Under the pieces are notes generated by a model. It saw nothing but the letters and a program-made list of their open reading frames with translations. It had not been told where the DNA came from and did not search any database. Position numbers and translations under genes: made by a program. From Massilia agilis (lineage in GTDB: Bacteria; Pseudomonadota; Gammaproteobacteria; Burkholderiales; Burkholderiaceae_D): 64,000 nt of DNA. The DNA lies in the NCBI RefSeq assembly GCF_024756255.1, contig NZ_JANUHB010000001.1, forward strand, positions 372,001-436,000, in the 5' to 3' direction. Of the stretch, positions 8,284 through 17,335 are shown one piece after another (position 1 is the stretch's first letter; every line of letters starts with the position of its first letter).

Positions 8284-10200
8284 TTAAGAACCCAGCAGCT
8301 CGCGCAGCCCGCTGGCCCGGTGCGTACGCCGCGCAATCGCCTGCGCCAGCCCCGCCCCTGCCGGCGTGATCAGGGTGAACTCGCTGCTCGCCCGCGTGAT
8401 CCCGGTGTACACCAGCTCGCGCGCGACGATGCCGCCGCGGTCCTGCGGCAGCACCAGCACCGTGTGCCGGAACTCCGAGCCCTGCGATTTGTGCACCGTC
8501 ATCGCATACGCCGTCTCCACGTCGCGCAGCCGGGTCGCAAGCACGCTGCGCACCTCGTCGCCCTCCAGGAAGTACACGCGCATCGAGCCCGCACGCTCCG
8601 GGTCCGCGAGCGTGATGCCGATGTCGCCGTTGAAGACGCGCGTGCCGTAGTCGTTGCGGGTGACCATGACCGGCCGGCCGGCATACCACTCGCCGCCGCG
8701 ACGCACCAGCCCGGCCGCCTCCAGCCGCTCCTCGATGGCCGCATTCAGGCCCGCCACGCCCCACTCCCCTTCGCGCACCGCACACAGGATGCGAAATGCC
8801 TCGAAGGCCTGCAGCACCTTGCGCACCCAGGCTTGGTGCTCGCCATCCGGCCCCTTGGCCAGCAGCTCCAGGTAGCCCCGGTAGCCGCCAACGGCCAGCG
8901 CCACCGCCTGCTGCGGCTGGGCGTTCTCGATCCAGCGCACCGGGCCGGGCCCGGCGCGCAGCACGGCCTCGGCGCGCCCGGTGTCGCCCGCGTTCACCGC
9001 CAGTGCCAGCTGGCCGATCGGCCCGCCGAAGCGGCGGCTGTGGCGCAGCATCACGGTCTGCTGCGCGAGCGGGGCGCCCTCGCCCGTGTATTGCGCGGGA
9101 ATCGCCTCGCCGCTGGCCGCTTCCACGTAGGCCTGCGTCGCGCGCGTGTAGTTGCCCGCCTGCGCGTTGTGGCACAGGTCGCCCAGCACCGCGCCCGCCT
9201 CCACCGACGCCAGCTGGTCCTTGTCGCCCAACAGGATCAGGGTCGCGCCCGCGGGCAGCGCGTCGAGCAGCGCGGCCATCATCTCGAGGTGGACCATGGA
9301 CGCCTCGTCCACGATCAGCACGTCCACGTCCAGGGGGTTGCCGGCATGGTGGGCAAAGGCGCGGCTATCGGGACGCGCGCCGAGCAGGCTGTGAAGCGTG
9401 CGCGCTGCCCCCATGCGTTCGGCCAGCTCGCGCAGCGGCAGCTCGCCCTCGACGCGCGCGGCCAGGTCGCCCAGCGCCTTGTCGATTGATTGTTTCAGGC
9501 GCGCCGCCGCCTTGCCGGTCGGCGCGGCCAGCGCAATGCGGCGGCTGCCGGCGTCCTCGCCCGCCATTGCCAGCAGCAGGGCCAGCAGGCGCGCCACGGT
9601 GTACGTCTTGCCGGTGCCCGGACCGCCAGTGATCACGGCCACCGAACCGCGCAGGGCGATCGCGCAGGCCAGCTTCTGCCAGTCCGGTTTTTCGTCCGAG
9701 CGCGACGAGAACAGCACGTCGAGCCAGTGCCGCACCTGATCCTCGTCGACCGGGCGCGTTGCGAGCGCACGCGCGCGGATCGCCTTGGCCACCACCATCT
9801 CGTCTTTCCAGTAGCGGCGCAGGTACAGGCGTTCGCCGTCGAGCACCAGCGGCTGGCCGTAATCGAACTGGCCCGCCTGGCCGACCAGTTCACACGCAGC
9901 CAGCTCGGCGTGCCATGCCCTCGGGTTCTTCGGCAGCGGTCCGGCAGCCTGTGCCAGCGCCTGCCATTGGCCGTCGGGCCAGCCGAGCAGCTCGCCCGGC
10001 CCGGCCGCCAGGTCCGCCAGCGGCAGGCAGCTGTGGCCCTGTCCTTCCATCTCGGACAGCACCAGCGCGGCCAGCAACACCGCGGGCGAGGCCTCGCCAA
10101 GCGAGGCGATGAAGCGGGCAAAGGCGCCGGACAGGCGGCGCAGCTCGCCGGCCTCGGAAAGCCGCGTGGTTTCGAGCCAGAGCTTGTCGGCGCTCGTCAT
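8284..10200 (-). CDS. recD: Exodeoxyribonuclease V alpha subunit RecD
   Basis: A 638-residue 5'-3' helicase subunit of RecBCD. Walker A is GGPGTGKT with the Lys at residue 198; the DEAS-type Walker B is VLIVDEASMVHLEMM; the C-terminal helicase motif is AMTVHKSQGSEF. The ATG overlaps the recB stop as ATGA, giving translational coupling, and fixes the start although the frame stays open upstream inside recB. RecBCD processes double-strand DNA ends for recombination and degrades linear DNA. Confidence 0.95.
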   Translation of the reverse strand: MTSADKLWLETTRLSEAGELRRLSGAFARFIASLGEASPAVLLAALVLSEMEGQGHSCLPLADLAAGPGELLGWPDGQWQALAQAAGPLPKNPRAWHAELAACELVGQAGQFDYGQPLVLDGERLYLRRYWKDEMVVAKAIRARALATRPVDEDQVRHWLDVLFSSRSDEKPDWQKLACAIALRGSVAVITGGPGTGKTYTVARLLALLLAMAGEDAGSRRIALAAPTGKAAARLKQSIDKALGDLAARVEGELPLRELAERMGAARTLHSLLGARPDSRAFAHHAGNPLDVDVLIVDEASMVHLEMMAALLDALPAGATLILLGDKDQLASVEAGAVLGDLCHNAQAGNYTRATQAYVEAASGEAIPAQYTGEGAPLAQQTVMLRHSRRFGGPIGQLALAVNAGDTGRAEAVLRAGPGPVRWIENAQPQQAVALAVGGYRGYLELLAKGPDGEHQAWVRKVLQAFEAFRILCAVREGEWGVAGLNAAIEERLEAAGLVRRGGEWYAGRPVMVTRNDYGTRVFNGDIGITLADPERAGSMRVYFLEGDEVRSVLATRLRDVETAYAMTVHKSQGSEFRHTVLVLPQDRGGIVARELVYTGITRASSEFTLITPAGAGLAQAIARRTHRASGLRELLGS

Positions 10201-13200
10201 GCGGCCTCCTTGCCAAGCAGTCGGTCGATGCCATTTAGGAGTTCGAGATCCGGCTCCAGCAGGCAGCAGCCGCGCGTGGACGGGTTGGCGATCCCGCGCA
10301 GGAACAGGAACACGGCGCCGCCGAGCTGGTGCGCCGGCTCGTAGGCCGCGCCAAGCCGGGCCCGGAGCAGCCGGTGCAGGGCCAGCATGTAGATCGCGCC
10401 CTGGATGTCGTAGCGGTGGTCGGCCATTGCCCCCATCATCGCGCGCCGCGTGTACGCCGCGTCGCCCGGACCGAGCGCGTTGGATTTGTAGTCGAGCACC
10501 CAGTAGCGGCCCTGGTGTTCGAACACCAGGTCGGCAAAGCCCCTGAGCATGCCGTGCAGTTCGCGCTCCGGCAGGCGCGGCCGGTCGATGCCGGCCAAAA
10601 GGCGCTCGCGGCACAGGCGGTCCAGCTGGTCCACCGCCAGCCGGTCACTCGGGAACCAGAACTCCATTTCGGGCATCAGGGTATCAATCGCGGCAAGCGG
10701 GGCGCCCAGGGGCGGCAGCACGGTGCCGGCCACTTCGCGCAGCCAGGCGATGGCGTCGTCCTTGCGGTTGGCCCAGCCGGCACGCTCGCAGCGCTGCCCC
10801 AGCCTGGCGTCGAAATGCGGGTCGTGGATGCAGCCGAAGCCCTCCTGGGCCATCCACTCCAGCTGCTCGTGCAGGAAGTTGCCCGGAACCGAACCGCGCG
10901 GGAAGCGGTGCCACGGCACGTCTTCGATCGCCTGCGGCGCCGGCACTTCGCCGGCCGGTTCCTCGAGCAGGGTCTCGTCCTGTGCACGGGTGGGCGCGGC
11001 GCTGGCCTGGCGCGCCAGTGAGGTGAACGAACCGACCGTCCAGTCGCGCTCGAAGCGGGCGCGGTACACGGGGGCGTCGATCAGCTCCGGTTTTTCTTCC
11101 ACCCGGTTCAGCACGGTGCAGCCCTGCGCCGCTTCCAGCGTGTGCAGTTCGATCGAGGACAGGCCCGCGCGCAGGTGTTCGAAGCGTGCGCGCAAGTCGC
11201 CCGGTGCGATCGGGTCGCCGCCGGTGAGCAGGTAGCCCAGCGCGGATTCGTGCAGCCGGTTCTGGCCCTTCTTGCGGCTGGCCAGCGCGGCCACGCCCAG
11301 CCACAGGAAATGGCTGGCGCGGGTGAGCGCCACGTACAGCAGGCGCAGGTCTTCCTCCAGGCGCGCGCGGTCGGCCGCCAGCACCGCCTCCTCGGCCAGC
11401 GCCAGGTCGATCTTGCGCGTGCCGTCTTCGTGCACGAACTCGACGAAGCTGCGGCGGCTGCCCTCCACCTTGCGCGCGGTGACGGCAAACGGCAGGTACA
11501 CCAGCGGGTATTCCAGGCCCTTGGACTTGTGCACGGTGACGACCTTGACCAGCTCGGCGTCGCTTTCCAGCCGCAGCACGCGCTCGTCGCCACCCTCGCC
11601 TGCGCCTTCCACCTGCTCGGCGAACCAGCGCACGAGCGCCTGCTCGCCATCCAGTTCGCGGCTTGCTTCCTGCAGCAGTTCGGCCAGGTGCAGCAGGTTG
11701 GTCAGGCGGCGCTCGCCGCCCGGCTCGGCCAGCAGGCGCGCCGGCAGCTCCAGCTCGTGGATGAAGCGGCGCAGCATGGCCAGCACGCCCTGGCGCTGCC
11801 AGGCCACGTGCAGGGCCTTGAGCTGCTCGACGCGCTCTTCCCAGGCCACTTCGTCCGCGGCCAGCCGCGCGAGTTCCGCCAGCGGCAGGCGCGCCGTCGC
11901 GGTTGCGAACGCCGCGCGGGCCAGCGCGCCGTCCAGCGGGTTGGCCGCGGCGCGCAGCCAGCGCAGCACGTCCGCCGCTTCCTCGCTTTCGACCACCGAG
12001 TCCTTGTCCGACAAATAGACGCTGGCCACCATGCGCTGCTGGAGCGCGCGGCGGATCGCGTTGGCTTCGTTGCGGTCGCGCACCAGCACGGCGACGTCGG
12101 CCGGTTTCAGGCGCACGAATACGCCGTCCTCGCGCAGGAAGCCAACCTGCGGGTCGTTCAGCAGCTGCACAATGTGCTCGGCGCAGTGGTGGGCGAAGAA
12201 CTCGCGGTAGTCGTCGGCTTTCAGGTCTTCCTGCTCGCAGCAGGCCACGGCCAGCGCCTGGTAAGGCCCATCGACGCCCACCAGCCGTTCCTTGCGGCCG
12301 TTGGCGTCCACCTTATCGAACGGCAGCGGGTTTTCGTGTTCCTTTTTGAAGCGGAAGGCGCCGGCGGCGTAGCCGTTTTCGGCGTGCAGGAACAGCTGGT
12401 TGACCGCCTCGACGATGCCTTCGGTCGAGCGGAAGTTGGTGCCGAGCTTGTAGTGGCGGCCCGCAGTGGCGCGGCGCGCGGCCAGGTAGCTGTGGATGTC
12501 GGCGCCGCGAAAGCCGTAGATCGATTGCTTCGGGTCACCGATCAGGAACAGGCCCAGCGACGGGTCGTTGTCCCCGACCCGGTACAGCAGGTTGAAGATG
12601 CGGTACTGGTCGGGCGAGGTGTCCTGGAATTCGTCCACCAGTGCGACCGGGAACTGGGCCACGATCCGGCGGCGCAGTGCCTGGCCATTCGGGCCTTCGA
12701 GCGCGTCGCGCAGGCGGTGCAGCATGTCGGCAAAGCCGAACTGGCGATTGCGCTCTTTGAGCTCGGCCATGCGGCGCGCGATGTGCTGGGCCGCGTGGCG
12801 CAGCAGCGCGTGCGACAGCGGCGTGATCGCCTGCAGCGCGCCGCGCAGTTCCGGCATGCGTTCGAAGCACTCCGGGATGTCGGTGCGGTAGTCCTTGGCG
12901 AAGGCGTCGTGGATGCCGTCCGGCGTGAGCCGGGACCACGCGGTGTCGTTCAGGTCGGGCTTGACCGCCACCGGGTCACTCGCCCACACGCGCAAGGCCT
13001 CGAACCACTTGGCAAGCGAATCGGCCCGCATCTTGTTACCGTTGAAGCACTTCGGGTTCGCCGCGCGCAGCGAGGCGATCCACTGCTCCATCTCGGCGGC
13101 ACGGCCGGCCCAGCCTTCTTTCAGGCGCGCCAGCTCCGCCTGCTGCTCGCGCTGCAGGCGCGGCACCAGCACCGGCAAGGGTTCGCCGGCCTGCGCTCCC

Positions 13201-13823
13201 ATCGCCTCGTAGCGCGGCACCAGCTCGCGCACGGACTGCTTGAGCACCTGCACGTCACCCCAGCACTCGAGCACCGCGGCCAGCGCGCGGCTGTCCAGCG
13301 GGTACACGTGCTGGCGCCAGTAGTCGTGGGCCGCGTCCTCGAACAGCGCGCGCTCGTCGCTCACCAGCTCTTCGTCGAACAGGCTGCCGCTGTCGAAAGC
13401 GTGCTCGCGCAGCATGCGCTGGCACCAGGCGTCGATGGTGAAGACGGCCGCCTCGTCCATCGTTTCGGCGGCCAGCACCAGCCGGTGCGCGGCCACGTTG
13501 CGCTCGGCCTGCGTGGGGTAAGCCTCCGCCAGCGCACGCAGGTAGCCATCGTTCGCCTCGCCCTCGCCGCGGAAATACGCGGCCGCGTCCACCAGGCGCT
13601 GGCGAATGCGGTTGGACAGCTCGCGCGTGGCCGCCCGGGTGAAGGTCATCACCAGGATTTCGGCTGGCAGCAGCGGGCGCGGGAAGCCGTCTGCGCCGCC
13701 GTGGCCGAGCACGAGGCGCAGGTATAGCGCGGCGATGGTCCAGGTCTTGCCGGTGCCGGCGCTCGCCTCGATCAGGCGCGAGCCGTGCAGCGGGAAACGC
13801 AGCGGGTCCAGCAGCTCGCTCAT
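10197..13823 (-). CDS. recB: Exodeoxyribonuclease V beta subunit RecB
   Basis: A 1208-residue 3'-5' helicase and nuclease. Helicase motif I is SAGTGKT at residues 20-26; motif II is VDEFQDTSPDQYR; DPKQSIYGFRGAD follows; VHKSKGLEYPLVYLPF is motif V-like. The C-terminal RecB nuclease motif LDYKSNA is intact (Asp1111, Lys1113). Length is close to the usual 1180 residues. The gene is joined by ATGA overlaps to recC upstream and recD downstream. Confidence 0.96.
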   Translation of the reverse strand: MSELLDPLRFPLHGSRLIEASAGTGKTWTIAALYLRLVLGHGGADGFPRPLLPAEILVMTFTRAATRELSNRIRQRLVDAAAYFRGEGEANDGYLRALAEAYPTQAERNVAAHRLVLAAETMDEAAVFTIDAWCQRMLREHAFDSGSLFDEELVSDERALFEDAAHDYWRQHVYPLDSRALAAVLECWGDVQVLKQSVRELVPRYEAMGAQAGEPLPVLVPRLQREQQAELARLKEGWAGRAAEMEQWIASLRAANPKCFNGNKMRADSLAKWFEALRVWASDPVAVKPDLNDTAWSRLTPDGIHDAFAKDYRTDIPECFERMPELRGALQAITPLSHALLRHAAQHIARRMAELKERNRQFGFADMLHRLRDALEGPNGQALRRRIVAQFPVALVDEFQDTSPDQYRIFNLLYRVGDNDPSLGLFLIGDPKQSIYGFRGADIHSYLAARRATAGRHYKLGTNFRSTEGIVEAVNQLFLHAENGYAAGAFRFKKEHENPLPFDKVDANGRKERLVGVDGPYQALAVACCEQEDLKADDYREFFAHHCAEHIVQLLNDPQVGFLREDGVFVRLKPADVAVLVRDRNEANAIRRALQQRMVASVYLSDKDSVVESEEAADVLRWLRAAANPLDGALARAAFATATARLPLAELARLAADEVAWEERVEQLKALHVAWQRQGVLAMLRRFIHELELPARLLAEPGGERRLTNLLHLAELLQEASRELDGEQALVRWFAEQVEGAGEGGDERVLRLESDAELVKVVTVHKSKGLEYPLVYLPFAVTARKVEGSRRSFVEFVHEDGTRKIDLALAEEAVLAADRARLEEDLRLLYVALTRASHFLWLGVAALASRKKGQNRLHESALGYLLTGGDPIAPGDLRARFEHLRAGLSSIELHTLEAAQGCTVLNRVEEKPELIDAPVYRARFERDWTVGSFTSLARQASAAPTRAQDETLLEEPAGEVPAPQAIEDVPWHRFPRGSVPGNFLHEQLEWMAQEGFGCIHDPHFDARLGQRCERAGWANRKDDAIAWLREVAGTVLPPLGAPLAAIDTLMPEMEFWFPSDRLAVDQLDRLCRERLLAGIDRPRLPERELHGMLRGFADLVFEHQGRYWVLDYKSNALGPGDAAYTRRAMMGAMADHRYDIQGAIYMLALHRLLRARLGAAYEPAHQLGGAVFLFLRGIANPSTRGCCLLEPDLELLNGIDRLLGKEAA

Positions 13824-16800
13824 TGCGCGCCTCCGTCATGCGTCGTGATGGTGATGTCTTCCTTGAGCCATTGCACCAGCGGCCCGTACAGCTGCTCGAC
13901 AAGAGCGTCCCATTCGCCTTTGGCGGTGAGCGATGCGAAGTCCGGCCACAGGCGTGCCAGGCACTGGTCCTGCTCGACCTCGCCCTGGCGTTCGAAGCCG
14001 CCTTCGTACGCCGCACGCGCATCGCCGCCGAGCAGTTGCGCCAGCGCCGCCTTGCACGCCACCGCGAGCGGCGCGTCCAGGTTGCGGCGCCACAGGGCCA
14101 TCAGCGCGGCCAGGCCGGCCTGCCCGGCTTCGCGGGCGAGCGGACGCATGGTCACGAGCGCATCGCGCGCCACCAGGTAGCCGGTGACCGGCTGGCCCAC
14201 CGCGCTGGCCGCGAGCTGGCGCAGCCAGCAGCCGACCAGCTTGTCGCCGCGCGGCGCACCGTCCTTGGTGAGCACCTTCGACGAGATCTGCATCAGCCAT
14301 GCGGTGTCGCCGGCCGCGCCAGAGCGCAGGCGGTCGATCCAGTCGTCCAGCCGCACACCATCCAGCGCCAGGCTGACAGCGCGCTTGGGCGCCGCTTCGG
14401 GATAGCGCGCCACCAGGGCGAGCCAGGCGGTGCGCACCGGGACCAGCGCCTCGACCAGTTCGGCCTGCCACTGGCGCCCGACCAGGCCGATCGGCAGCAG
14501 GCCCTGGCGCGCCAGGCTGTCCGCGCGCAGCACCAGCGTGGCGCGCACGTCGTCCTCCGGCTCGGGGTGGCCGGCGTCGTCGAGCAGCCGGTCCTCGAGC
14601 GTGTAACGCTGCAGCGCATCCAGTGCGAATGGTTCTTCATCCTCGCCGACCACGTCCTCGGCCGCGAACGACACGCCGAGCCGGCGGCGGAAGAAGTAGC
14701 GGGCCGGCTGGCGCACGAACTGGGCAAGTTCGCCCAGCTTGAGACTGTAGTCCGGCTCCAGCTCGTACGGCGGGATCGCGTCGTCGGCACCGTTCTCCTG
14801 TGCGGCGTGGGCGGCGCGCCATTCGCCTGCATACGTGGGCAGGCCGCCGCGCTCGAAGTACACACGGCTGAACGGCTGCAGCGCGTGCACGGTGCTCAAG
14901 CTGGCGATGTCGAGGTCCCAGCCGGCGGCAAGGTAGTCTCGCAGCTGCGACACAAGCACGGATGCCGGCTGCTCGGTGTTGTCGCGCACGTTGCGGCCGA
15001 CCCAGCTCACGTACAGCTTGTCGCGCGCGGCGAGCAGCGCTTCGAGCATCAGGTAGCGGTCGTCGTCGCGGCGCGAGCGGTCGCCCGGGCGGCCCGTGCC
15101 GGGCACGGCCAGCAGGTCGAAGTCGGCCTGCTGCGCGCGGCGCGGGAAGTCGCCGTCGTTCATGCCAAGCAGGCACACCACCCGGAACGGCACCGCGCGC
15201 ATCGGCATCAGGGTGCAGAAGGTGACGCCGCCGGACACGAACTGGTGGTTGAGCGTCGGTTCGTCGATCTGGCCGAGCCAGGCCTCGCGCAGCACCGCCA
15301 GCGGCACCGCTTCGTCGAAGCCGGCGTTGTCGCACAATTCGAGCCAGCACTGGAGCGCCTTGTCCAGGTCGAGCAGCATCAGGCGGTCGGCCTCGTCGTG
15401 GGCCTTGAAGAACGCGGCGAGCAGCGCGCGCGCGCGCATGCCCCATTCGGCCGGGCGGTGCGGCCGCGCCAGCGTGTCGCGCCATGCCAGCAGCGACTCG
15501 ATGAGCTGCGCGAGCGAGCCGGCCAGTTCGGCATCGAGGCCGCCCACTTCCGGGTACGGTTCGATGTCGTGGAAGCTGGCCCCCGCCCCGCTGGCGTAAC
15601 CGAGCAGCATGCGGCGCACGCCGAACATCCACGCGTTCTGCTCGCCCGCCGCGCCCAGGCCCAGTCCGGCGCGGTGCGCGCCATCGAGCCCCCAGCGCAC
15701 GCCCGCGCCCTCGATCCAGCGCGCCAACGTGGGCAGGTCGTCTTCATCAAGGCCGAACCGGGCGGCCAGCGAGGGCACGTCGAGCAGGTCGCGCACCTCG
15801 CTCTGGCGGCAGCGCTGCTGCGGCAGGCGCAGCAGCCATTCCAGCGCCACCAGCAGCGGGTTGACGCTGCGGTCCTTGACGTCGCCGATCTCGAACGGGA
15901 TGTAGCGCGGATCGCTGCGCTTGTGCTGGTCGAACACGGCGTGGATCGCAGCGCTGAAGGTGTCGATGTCCGGCACCATCACCACCACGTCGCGCGGGCG
16001 CAGCGTGGGCTCCTGCGCGAACAGCGACAGCAGCTGGTCGTGCAGCACCTCGACCTCGCGCTGCACGCTGTGCGCGATGTGGAATTCGATCGAGCGGTCG
16101 GCCGGATCAGGCGGCACGTGCGGGTGCTCCGGCAGCGGCAGCAGGTCGCGCACCGCGGCCTGTACCTGCGACAGCAGCGTGCCGCGCTCGCCCTCCGAAA
16201 ACAGGTCCACGCGCAGGTTGCCGAAACGCTCGCGCTCCTGCCCGTCGAACTCGTCGAGCATGCGCACGAAGTCGCGGCCCTGCCTGCCCCAGCTGGCCAG
16301 CAGCGGGTGGCTGTGGGCATGCAGTTCCTCGAGCGGCACGCTGGCCAGGTCGATGCCGTCGCGCGCGCGCTGGCGCCGGTGCGCGGCCTTGAGCAGCTCG
16401 CGGCCTTCGATGATGTCGCCCCAGTAGAACTGGCAGGGATTGGGCACGGCCAGCAGCACCTGGGTGTAGCGCGACAGCGCGGCGATCGCCTGCAAGGTCT
16501 GGTACGGCAGGGCCGACATCCCGAACAGCACCACGCGCCGCGGCAGGTGGCCGGCCGGCGCGAGTCCGGCGCTGCTGGCCGCGACAAAGCGCTCGTGGAT
16601 GGTGGCGCGGCCGGTGTCGCGCAGCGCCGCGTCCAGGCTCGCGTGCACGGCGCGCCAGAGCTGCGCCTGCCAGCGCTGGTCCGGCGGCAGCGGCATCGGC
16701 TCGCCTCCCGGACGGCGTAACTGGTCGCGCCCCAACTCCCAGTCGGCCAGCCAATCGGCGCGGTACACCTGGTACTGGTCGAACAGGTCGGCCAGCCGCT

Positions 16801-17206
16801 CGGCCAGCTGCAGGCGCCGCTCGGGGTCGCCGTCGCCGAGGAAGTGCTTCAGCGGCTCGAACACAGGGTCGGCCAGCAGCGCCGGCAACAGCCGCATCAG
16901 GCGCCAGGTGAGCGGCCCCTTGTCGAACGGGGAGATCGACGGCACGCGTTCGCGCCCGAGCAGGCCGCGGTAGGCCTGCCACAGGAAGCGCGCGGGCAGC
17001 GCCACCTGGGTGGCCGCGTACACGCCCAGCTCCTCGGCCAGCGCGATCTTCAGCCACTCGGCCACGCCGTTGGACTGCACCAGGATGGTCTCCTGCTCGA
17101 GCGGGCCGAGCGGGTGGTTGCGCAGCCAGTCGAACACGGCTTCGCGCAGCAGTTCCATCTGGTTGCCGTGCAAAATCAGCAAGCCGGGAGTGAGCGGTTG
17201 GGACAT
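13820..17206 (-). CDS. recC: Exodeoxyribonuclease V gamma subunit RecC
   Basis: A 1128-residue RecC, first gene of the recCBD operon. Family traits include the start LLILHGNQMELL, PLEQETILVQSNGVAEWL, and a central PRDVVVMVPDID, corresponding to the inactive helicase fold. RecC recognises Chi and holds the complex together. The usual Escherichia gene order carries ptrA between recC and recB; here they overlap directly. The 129-bp gap upstream should hold the promoter, but I see no convincing hexamer pair. Confidence 0.95.
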   Translation of the reverse strand: MSQPLTPGLLILHGNQMELLREAVFDWLRNHPLGPLEQETILVQSNGVAEWLKIALAEELGVYAATQVALPARFLWQAYRGLLGRERVPSISPFDKGPLTWRLMRLLPALLADPVFEPLKHFLGDGDPERRLQLAERLADLFDQYQVYRADWLADWELGRDQLRRPGGEPMPLPPDQRWQAQLWRAVHASLDAALRDTGRATIHERFVAASSAGLAPAGHLPRRVVLFGMSALPYQTLQAIAALSRYTQVLLAVPNPCQFYWGDIIEGRELLKAAHRRQRARDGIDLASVPLEELHAHSHPLLASWGRQGRDFVRMLDEFDGQERERFGNLRVDLFSEGERGTLLSQVQAAVRDLLPLPEHPHVPPDPADRSIEFHIAHSVQREVEVLHDQLLSLFAQEPTLRPRDVVVMVPDIDTFSAAIHAVFDQHKRSDPRYIPFEIGDVKDRSVNPLLVALEWLLRLPQQRCRQSEVRDLLDVPSLAARFGLDEDDLPTLARWIEGAGVRWGLDGAHRAGLGLGAAGEQNAWMFGVRRMLLGYASGAGASFHDIEPYPEVGGLDAELAGSLAQLIESLLAWRDTLARPHRPAEWGMRARALLAAFFKAHDEADRLMLLDLDKALQCWLELCDNAGFDEAVPLAVLREAWLGQIDEPTLNHQFVSGGVTFCTLMPMRAVPFRVVCLLGMNDGDFPRRAQQADFDLLAVPGTGRPGDRSRRDDDRYLMLEALLAARDKLYVSWVGRNVRDNTEQPASVLVSQLRDYLAAGWDLDIASLSTVHALQPFSRVYFERGGLPTYAGEWRAAHAAQENGADDAIPPYELEPDYSLKLGELAQFVRQPARYFFRRRLGVSFAAEDVVGEDEEPFALDALQRYTLEDRLLDDAGHPEPEDDVRATLVLRADSLARQGLLPIGLVGRQWQAELVEALVPVRTAWLALVARYPEAAPKRAVSLALDGVRLDDWIDRLRSGAAGDTAWLMQISSKVLTKDGAPRGDKLVGCWLRQLAASAVGQPVTGYLVARDALVTMRPLAREAGQAGLAALMALWRRNLDAPLAVACKAALAQLLGGDARAAYEGGFERQGEVEQDQCLARLWPDFASLTAKGEWDALVEQLYGPLVQWLKEDITITTHDGGAQ

Positions 17207-17335
17207 TCGTATATGGTTGGGCAGCCTGGTCGCACAGGATACTATCTTCGCGGCCGCTATGGTAGGGTTCAGGCCCGGCCGTATAATCCCGTCAATATCG
17301 CCGCGGGGCCAGTGGCCCGGTCGATGCCAGCCTCC

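Noticed and set aside
10201..10614. N-terminal extension of RecD into recB.
   Set aside because: RecD similarity begins at the ATG overlapping the recB stop; the ATGA overlap is also used at recC/recB.
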